Source: an uncultured Curtobacterium sp.
GTDB taxonomy: Bacteria > Actinomycetota > Actinomycetes > Actinomycetales > Microbacteriaceae
Length of the DNA stretch: 8,914 bases
Assembly (NCBI GenBank): GCA_913774725.1
Contig: CAJYIG010000062.1
Coordinates: 1-8,914 of the forward strand
Reading direction: 5' to 3'
Made by a program: the position numbers and the translations under genes
In this document: piece by piece, positions 5,284-8,914 of the stretch
How positions within the stretch are numbered: the first letter of the stretch is position 1
How the letters are laid out: each line of letters starts with the position of its first letter
Notes under the pieces: model-generated
The model's input: only the letters and a program-made list of their open reading frames with translations
The model's database searches: none
What the model was told of the DNA's origin: nothing

Positions 5284-6876
5284 ATGAGTGACCGCACCGC
5301 GACGGCGAAGGGGCTGCGGCCGGGCGCCGTCGGCCTGGTCGGCAGCATCGTCGTCGGGCTGTCGTCGACCGCGCCGGCGTACAGCCTGGCCGCGAGCCTC
5401 GGCCTGGTCGTGGCGAGCGGGGGCGTGCTGCTGGCCGGGGTCAAGGCGCCGGCCGTCCTGCTGCTCGCGTTCGTCCCGATGTGGATGATCGCGGTCGCCT
5501 GCAGGGAGCTGAACCGTCTCGACCCGGACTGCGGGACCACCTTCACGTGGGTGACCCGAGCGTTCGGGCCGGTCGCCGGGTGGATGGGCGGTTGGGGCAT
5601 CATCGCCGCGGACGTCATCGTCATGGCGAACCTGGCGCAGGTCGCCGGTTCGTACGGGTACACGTTCGTCGGGGCGGTCATCGACGACCCAGCGATCGCA
5701 GCACTCGGTGACGACGTGCTCTGGTCCACCGTCGCCGGCGTCGCGTGGATCGCGGTCATGACCGTCGTGTGCCACCTCGGCGTCGAGGTCTCGACCCGGC
5801 TGCAGGTGGGGCTCCTCGCCGTCGAGGTCCTGGCGCTGCTCGTCCTCACCGGCGTCGCTGCGACGCGGGTGCTCACGGGCACCGGGACGCCGACGTCGAC
5901 CACCCCCTCGCTCGCCTGGCTCTGGCCGAGCGGCATGGACCTCGGGTCGGTCGTGGCCCCGGCGATGCTCACCGCACTGTTCATCTACTGGGGTTGGGAC
6001 ACCGCGCTCTCGCTCAACGAGGAGACGACCGATCCGCGCCGGACACCGGGCCGGGCAGCGGTCACGAGCACCGTCCTCCTGCTGGTCGGCTACGTCCTCG
6101 TCGCGACCGCCACGATCGCCTTCGCCGGGGTGGGGACGGACGGCATCGGGCTCGGGGCACCGGGCAACGCCGACGACGTCTTCGCGGCGATCGCTCCCAC
6201 GCTGTTCGGCTCGTCGGTCCTCGGGCACGCGGCCACGGCGCTGCTCGCCTTCGCGATCCTCACGTCGGCAGCGGCGTGCACGCAGACGACGATCCTGCCG
6301 ACCGCCCGGACGGCGCTCTCGATGGCCTCGCACGGGGCGCTCCCCTCGCGCTTCGCCCGAGTGCACGAGCGGTTCCGCACCCCGACCTGGTCCACGTGGG
6401 GGATGGGGATCGCCTCGGCCGGCTGCTACGTGCTCTGCACGATCGTGTCGGGCGACCTGCTCACGGCGCTCATCGGCTCGGTCGGGCTCCTGATCGCCTT
6501 CTACTACGCGCTCACCGGGTTCGCGTGCGTCTGGGTCTTCCGGAGGACCCTGCTCGACAGTGCGCACGACCTGGTCGTGCGCGGGGTCCTCCCGTTCGTC
6601 GGCGGAGCATCGCTGGCCCTGACGTTCGCCTACGGGCTCGCGCAGTTCGCCCGCCCCGACTGGCTGCAGGACGACAGCGGCCACGACGTCACCGTGTTCG
6701 GGATCGGCGCGGTCGCCGTGGTGGGTGTGGGTTCCCTCGCCGTGGGCATCGTCCTGATGGTGCTCTGGCGCTTCCGGTCCCCGTCCTTCTTCGCCGGACG
6801 GACGGCGCAGGACGGACCGGCGGCGCACGACGCTGCCGTCGGTCTCGACGACGCAGCCGAGCACGGAGCACGCTGA
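5284..6876 (+). CDS. APC superfamily amino acid/polyamine permease
   Basis: 530 residues, an inner-membrane transporter expected to have about 12 membrane segments. TM1 carries the APC substrate-site signature, here GSIVVGLSSTAPAYS (20-34). Further hydrophobic segments lie near 45-72, 98-133, 148-165, 173-194, 222-241, 258-282, 310-335, 371-388, 391-419, 434-455 and 470-495. Typical conserved points are YWGWD (235-239), NEETTDPRRTPGRA (245-258) and the cytoplasmic loop RTALSMASHGALP (342-354). The C-terminal tail (500-530) is hydrophilic. ATG 5284 was preferred to a GTG at 5251 because the extra residues are not family-like. There is no clear Shine-Dalgarno, and a CAGAGT hexamer six bases upstream allows a leaderless start. 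The substrate cannot be read from sequence; proximity to a GspS-like ligase hints at an amine or polyamine, which is inference only. Confidence 0.9.
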   Translation: MSDRTATAKGLRPGAVGLVGSIVVGLSSTAPAYSLAASLGLVVASGGVLLAGVKAPAVLLLAFVPMWMIAVACRELNRLDPDCGTTFTWVTRAFGPVAGWMGGWGIIAADVIVMANLAQVAGSYGYTFVGAVIDDPAIAALGDDVLWSTVAGVAWIAVMTVVCHLGVEVSTRLQVGLLAVEVLALLVLTGVAATRVLTGTGTPTSTTPSLAWLWPSGMDLGSVVAPAMLTALFIYWGWDTALSLNEETTDPRRTPGRAAVTSTVLLLVGYVLVATATIAFAGVGTDGIGLGAPGNADDVFAAIAPTLFGSSVLGHAATALLAFAILTSAAACTQTTILPTARTALSMASHGALPSRFARVHERFRTPTWSTWGMGIASAGCYVLCTIVSGDLLTALIGSVGLLIAFYYALTGFACVWVFRRTLLDSAHDLVVRGVLPFVGGASLALTFAYGLAQFARPDWLQDDSGHDVTVFGIGAVAVVGVGSLAVGIVLMVLWRFRSPSFFAGRTAQDGPAAHDAAVGLDDAAEHGAR

Positions 6877-6896
6877 TGGCTACAGTCGTGTCGTGA
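6876..6896 (+). other. Possible six-codon coupling ORF between permease and lipoprotein genes
   Basis: ATG 6876 shares its A with the permease stop (TGATG), reads Met-Ala-Thr-Val-Val-Ser, and stops at TGA 6894-6896. That stop overlaps the GTG start of the lipoprotein at 6893 (GTGA). A ribosome could pass from gene to gene by termination-reinitiation at both junctions. Whether it is translated is unknown, and such short frames often arise by chance. Confidence 0.3.
6881..6886 (+). promoter_or_regulatory. Candidate -10 element for a leaderless lipoprotein mRNA
   Basis: TACAGT fits the TAnnnT -10 pattern of actinobacterial housekeeping promoters and ends six bases before the GTG at 6893, which would then be the transcript's first codon. 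No obvious -35 is seen. It would let the lipoprotein-ligase pair be expressed apart from the permease. Confidence 0.4.
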
Positions 6897-7264
6897 GTGT
6901 TCGTCGTCGCGCATCGCGCGTGGTGTCCATCGGGGTGGTCGCGGCCCTGGCCGCATCGTTGACCGGGTGTGGTGAGGGGTCCGGTGTCGACGCCGACTAC
7001 GCGAAGATCTGCCGCGACAACGCGACGCAGAAGCGTCTGCCGGACGACGACTGCAACAACCACGGCGGCACCGCCGGCTGGTACTACCTGCCCGTCAGCA
7101 GCAACCGCAGCACGACGGTCCCCGCAGTGGGCGAGAAGGTCTCCGGCGGAACGAGCTCGCTGCCGTCGGGGAAGACCGCGAAGTCCGGGATCTCGTCGCG
7201 CGGCAGCTCGGTGTCGAAGGGCGGGTTCGGCGGCTCGGGCGAGCACGGCGGGTTCGGCGGCTGA
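6893..7264 (+). CDS. YgiB/DUF1190-like small lipoprotein with Gly/Phe-rich tail
   Basis: 123 residues from GTG 6893. The N-terminus is a lipoprotein signal (MSVRRRASR, hydrophobic VVSIGVVAALAASL) with lipobox L-T-G-C and lipidated Cys26, so it should be anchored outside the cytoplasmic membrane. Residues 33-56 (DADYAKICRDNATQKRLPDDD, then CNN) hold Cys40 and Cys54, a likely disulfide pair. A Ser/Thr/Gly-rich stretch follows, containing YYLP (64-67) and VGEKVSGGTSSLPSG (79-93). The end is KGGFGGSGEHGGFGG (109-123), two GGFGG units. The gene overlaps the next start by one base. The size, the Cys-containing core, the Gly-rich tail and the position directly before a GspS-like ligase match E. coli ygiB-ygiC, though the sequence match is weak by eye. 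The function of YgiB is not known. Confidence 0.72.
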   Translation: MSVRRRASRVVSIGVVAALAASLTGCGEGSGVDADYAKICRDNATQKRLPDDDCNNHGGTAGWYYLPVSSNRSTTVPAVGEKVSGGTSSLPSGKTAKSGISSRGSSVSKGGFGGSGEHGGFGG

Positions 7265-8571
7265 TGGAGCGGGTCGAGTTCGCCCCGCGGTCCGACTGGC
7301 GGCGGAAGATCCAGCAGACCGGACTCGTCTACTCGCACTCGGTGCGCGAGGACGGCACCGAGGTCGAGTACTGGAACGAGGGCGCCGCGTACGTCTTCAC
7401 GCTCCCCGAGGTCGAGGCGCTCGAGCGGCAGACCGAGGAGCTGCACGGCATGTGCCTCGAAGCTGCGCGCTACATGGCGTCGGGCGAGCTCGGGACCCTC
7501 GGACTCACACGCGACGGCTTCGAGCTCGCCGCGTGGTCCCTCGAGCAGGCGGAGCCCGACGTCTACGCCCGCTTCGACCTGGCGTACGCCGGGGACGGCT
7601 CGCCGGCGAAGCTCCTCGAGTACAACGGCGACACCCCGACCGGCCTGATCGAGGCGTCGGTGACGCAGTGGCACTGGATGCGCGAGCGCGTCGAGTCCGG
7701 CGAGCTGCCCGCCGACACCGACCAGTGGAACGGCATCCACGAGGCGCTCGTCGCCCGCTGGCGCACGCTGCTGCACGAGTCGCTGCGGTCCGAGGACGGC
7801 GGTCGGCTGTTCGTCGCGCACTCCGACCTCGACACCGCCGGGGAGGACTGGGACACCGTGGCCTACATGCGCGACCTCGCCGGCGAGGCCGGGTGGGAGC
7901 ACACCGGCATCGAGATGAAGGACATCGGCTGGCACGGCATCGCGCGGCAGTTCGTCGGGAACCAGGAGCCGGCGGGAGCGGCCCGCAGCGTCTTCACGCT
8001 GCCCGGCGACGAGCCGGGGAGCCAGTGGCCGGTCATCCGGAACCTCTTCAAGCTCTACCCGTGGGAGGACCTCGTCTCCGGGGACGACCGGGCGACCGGT
8101 GACCAGGAGTTCGGCGCGTTCCTCGTCAGTGACCGGGGCCGGCTCGGGCACTGGTACGAACCGGCCTGGAAGATGTTCCTGTCGAACAAGCTCCTGCTCG
8201 TGGCGCTCTGGCGGCTGTTCCCCGGGCACGAGAACCTGCTGCCGTCGTACGCCGACGGCCCGAACGGCATGACGGACTTCGTGGTGAAGCCGGTGTTCGG
8301 GCGCGAGGGCGACGGCATCGCGGTCCACCGAGCGGACGGGTCGGCGACGTCGAACGGCTCCGAGTACCGTCGCGCCGGCACGTCGGGTGAGCGGGTCTGG
8401 CAGCAGTACCACGAGCTCCCGGACTTCCCCGGGTCGAACGGGCACAACCACCCGGTGCTCGGGTCGTGGGTGGTGGACGGCGAGTCGTTCGGCGTCGGGA
8501 TCCGCGAGTCGGACGGCCCGATCACCGACTACTGGTGCCGCTTCGCCCCGAACCTCATCAGGCAGAGCTGA
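7264..8571 (+). CDS. Glutathionylspermidine synthase-like ATP-grasp ligase (YgiC-like)
   Basis: 435 residues. It resembles the ATP-grasp amide-ligase half of glutathionylspermidine synthase and stand-alone YgiC/YjfC proteins, and lacks the N-terminal amidase domain of E. coli GspS. Metal/ATP-site motifs are R103-F-D105, then the near-diagnostic LLEYNGDTPTGLIEA (117-131) with Glu119 and Asn121. Further conserved blocks are EPAWKMFLSNK (299-309), VVKPVFGREGDGI (340-352) with ATP-binding Lys342, and the C-terminal GSWVVDGESFGVGIRES then DYWCRFAPNLI. All expected blocks are present, so it should join a carboxylate to an amine using ATP. Its ATG overlaps the lipoprotein stop (TGATG), indicating translational coupling; there is no separate ribosome binding site. 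Actinobacteria generally use mycothiol rather than glutathione, so the true substrates are unknown. Its neighbours suggest a peptide tail or an imported amine, by inference. Confidence 0.88.
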   Translation: MERVEFAPRSDWRRKIQQTGLVYSHSVREDGTEVEYWNEGAAYVFTLPEVEALERQTEELHGMCLEAARYMASGELGTLGLTRDGFELAAWSLEQAEPDVYARFDLAYAGDGSPAKLLEYNGDTPTGLIEASVTQWHWMRERVESGELPADTDQWNGIHEALVARWRTLLHESLRSEDGGRLFVAHSDLDTAGEDWDTVAYMRDLAGEAGWEHTGIEMKDIGWHGIARQFVGNQEPAGAARSVFTLPGDEPGSQWPVIRNLFKLYPWEDLVSGDDRATGDQEFGAFLVSDRGRLGHWYEPAWKMFLSNKLLLVALWRLFPGHENLLPSYADGPNGMTDFVVKPVFGREGDGIAVHRADGSATSNGSEYRRAGTSGERVWQQYHELPDFPGSNGHNHPVLGSWVVDGESFGVGIRESDGPITDYWCRFAPNLIRQS

Positions 8572-8576
8572 CCAGC

Positions 8577-8598
8577 CCGTCCACCTGCCCGGTGACGG
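8577..8598. terminator. Terminator-like hairpin between convergent genes
   Basis: ccgt (8577-8580) plus cacc (8582-8585), with one bulged C at 8581, pairs with ggtg (8591-8594) plus acgg (8595-8598) around the loop tgccc. This gives eight paired bases. It begins six bases after the ligase stop and lies in the 58-base gap before the convergent membrane-protein gene, so it could serve both directions. There is no T-tract. Confidence 0.5.
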
Positions 8599-8629
8599 AA
8601 CGCTCGGCGTCGGACCGATCCCGCCGGCA

Positions 8630-8914
8630 TCACGGTCCGGAGACCCGCATCCCCGTGCGCCGAGAAGTCGTGAAGGCGCCGACGACGATCGCCGCGGCGG
8701 CGACCGCCGACGCCCCGACGGACACCTGGACGACCCCTGCCGCATCCGGCACGATCGTCGACACCTGCAGGTCGACGAGGGACAGGTAGGGCACCCAGGC
8801 CAGCAGGACCCACGCGGTGAGCAGCACCGGGAACAGTCGTGGCAGGGCGGTGAGCCCGGCGCTCATCACGATGGTGATGATCGGCAGGATGGTCAGCGAG
8901 TAGCGGGTGTTGGG
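8630..8914 (-). CDS. C-terminal end of a multipass membrane protein (cut by right edge)
   Basis: An open frame enters from the right edge (codon 8914-8912) and stops at TGA 8632-8630, giving 94 residues and no start in the window. It begins PNTRYSLTILPIITIVMSAGL, continues through a hydrophobic stretch (FPVLLTAWVLLAWVPYLSLV), a short polar loop, and a last membrane segment near residues 63-82 (GVVQVSVGASAVAAAAIVVG), and ends with a basic tail, TSRRTGMRVSGP. The 'N-x-RY-x-L-x-x-LP' opening resembles the C-terminal region of GT-C/GT39-type (ArnT or PMT-like) membrane glycosyltransferases, where a similar N/P-x-RY motif precedes the final helices. The fragment is too short to be sure; another multipass membrane protein is possible. 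It converges on the ligase gene. Confidence 0.62.
   Translation of the reverse strand, partial: PNTRYSLTILPIITIVMSAGLTALPRLFPVLLTAWVLLAWVPYLSLVDLQVSTIVPDAAGVVQVSVGASAVAAAAIVVGAFTTSRRTGMRVSGP

Noticed and set aside
5176..6864. A 562-codon open frame on the minus strand
   Set aside because: It is antisense to the permease, which has clear membrane segments and APC motifs. The minus translation is Arg/Asp/Gly/Glu-rich without family features.
7084..8745. A 553-codon minus-strand frame across the ligase
   Set aside because: It is antisense to the ATP-grasp gene, whose motifs are clear, and its translation is Arg/Val/Pro-rich without domains.

Overview
The window is high-GC DNA. G/C dominates third codon positions, GTG starts occur, and several genes lack a clear ribosome binding site, which suggests an actinobacterium. 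The mix of genes (a DUF4232 lipoprotein, a neprilysin-type M13 peptidase, a class-A beta-lactamase-like protein and a YgiB/YgiC-like pair) fits Microbacteriaceae, and my best guess is Curtobacterium or a close relative. That placement is inferred from gene style only. I see no rRNA, tRNA, CRISPR array, transposase or integrase.

Layout. (1) Positions 1-892, minus strand: the first 297 residues of a large secreted protein of the RHS/YD-repeat or DNRLRE type, cut by the left edge. (2) 893-1201: a gene-free stretch with hairpins and short direct repeats. (3) 1202-1480, minus: a 92-residue acidic protein built on a repeated (D/E)IPGE motif. (4) 1585-2268, plus: a DUF4232 lipoprotein with a Ser/Ala/Gly linker. 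(5) 2270-5179, minus: an apparent two-gene operon, with an M13 zinc metallopeptidase followed by a class-A beta-lactamase-fold protein. The second protein has lost most catalytic motif residues, and its N-terminus looks frameshifted. (6) 5180-5283: a divergent promoter region with an inverted repeat. (7) 5284-8571, plus: an APC-family permease, a small lipoprotein with a Gly/Phe-rich tail, and a glutathionylspermidine-synthase-like ATP-grasp ligase. The last two overlap by one base and resemble the E. coli ygiB-ygiC pair. (8) 8572-8629: a short convergent gap with a terminator-like hairpin. (9) 8630-8914, minus: the C-terminal end of a multipass membrane protein, cut by the right edge.

How they may work together. 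The permease, lipoprotein and ligase run in one direction with touching or near-touching ends, so they may form a unit that imports or modifies an amine or peptide. The ligase substrate is unlikely to be ordinary glutathione-spermidine if the host uses mycothiol, as actinobacteria usually do. The M13 peptidase and the degenerate serine-hydrolase-like protein are probably co-transcribed. The least explained items are the IPGE-repeat protein, the lipoprotein-ligase pair and the degenerate hydrolase. I found no convincing new defence or mobile system.
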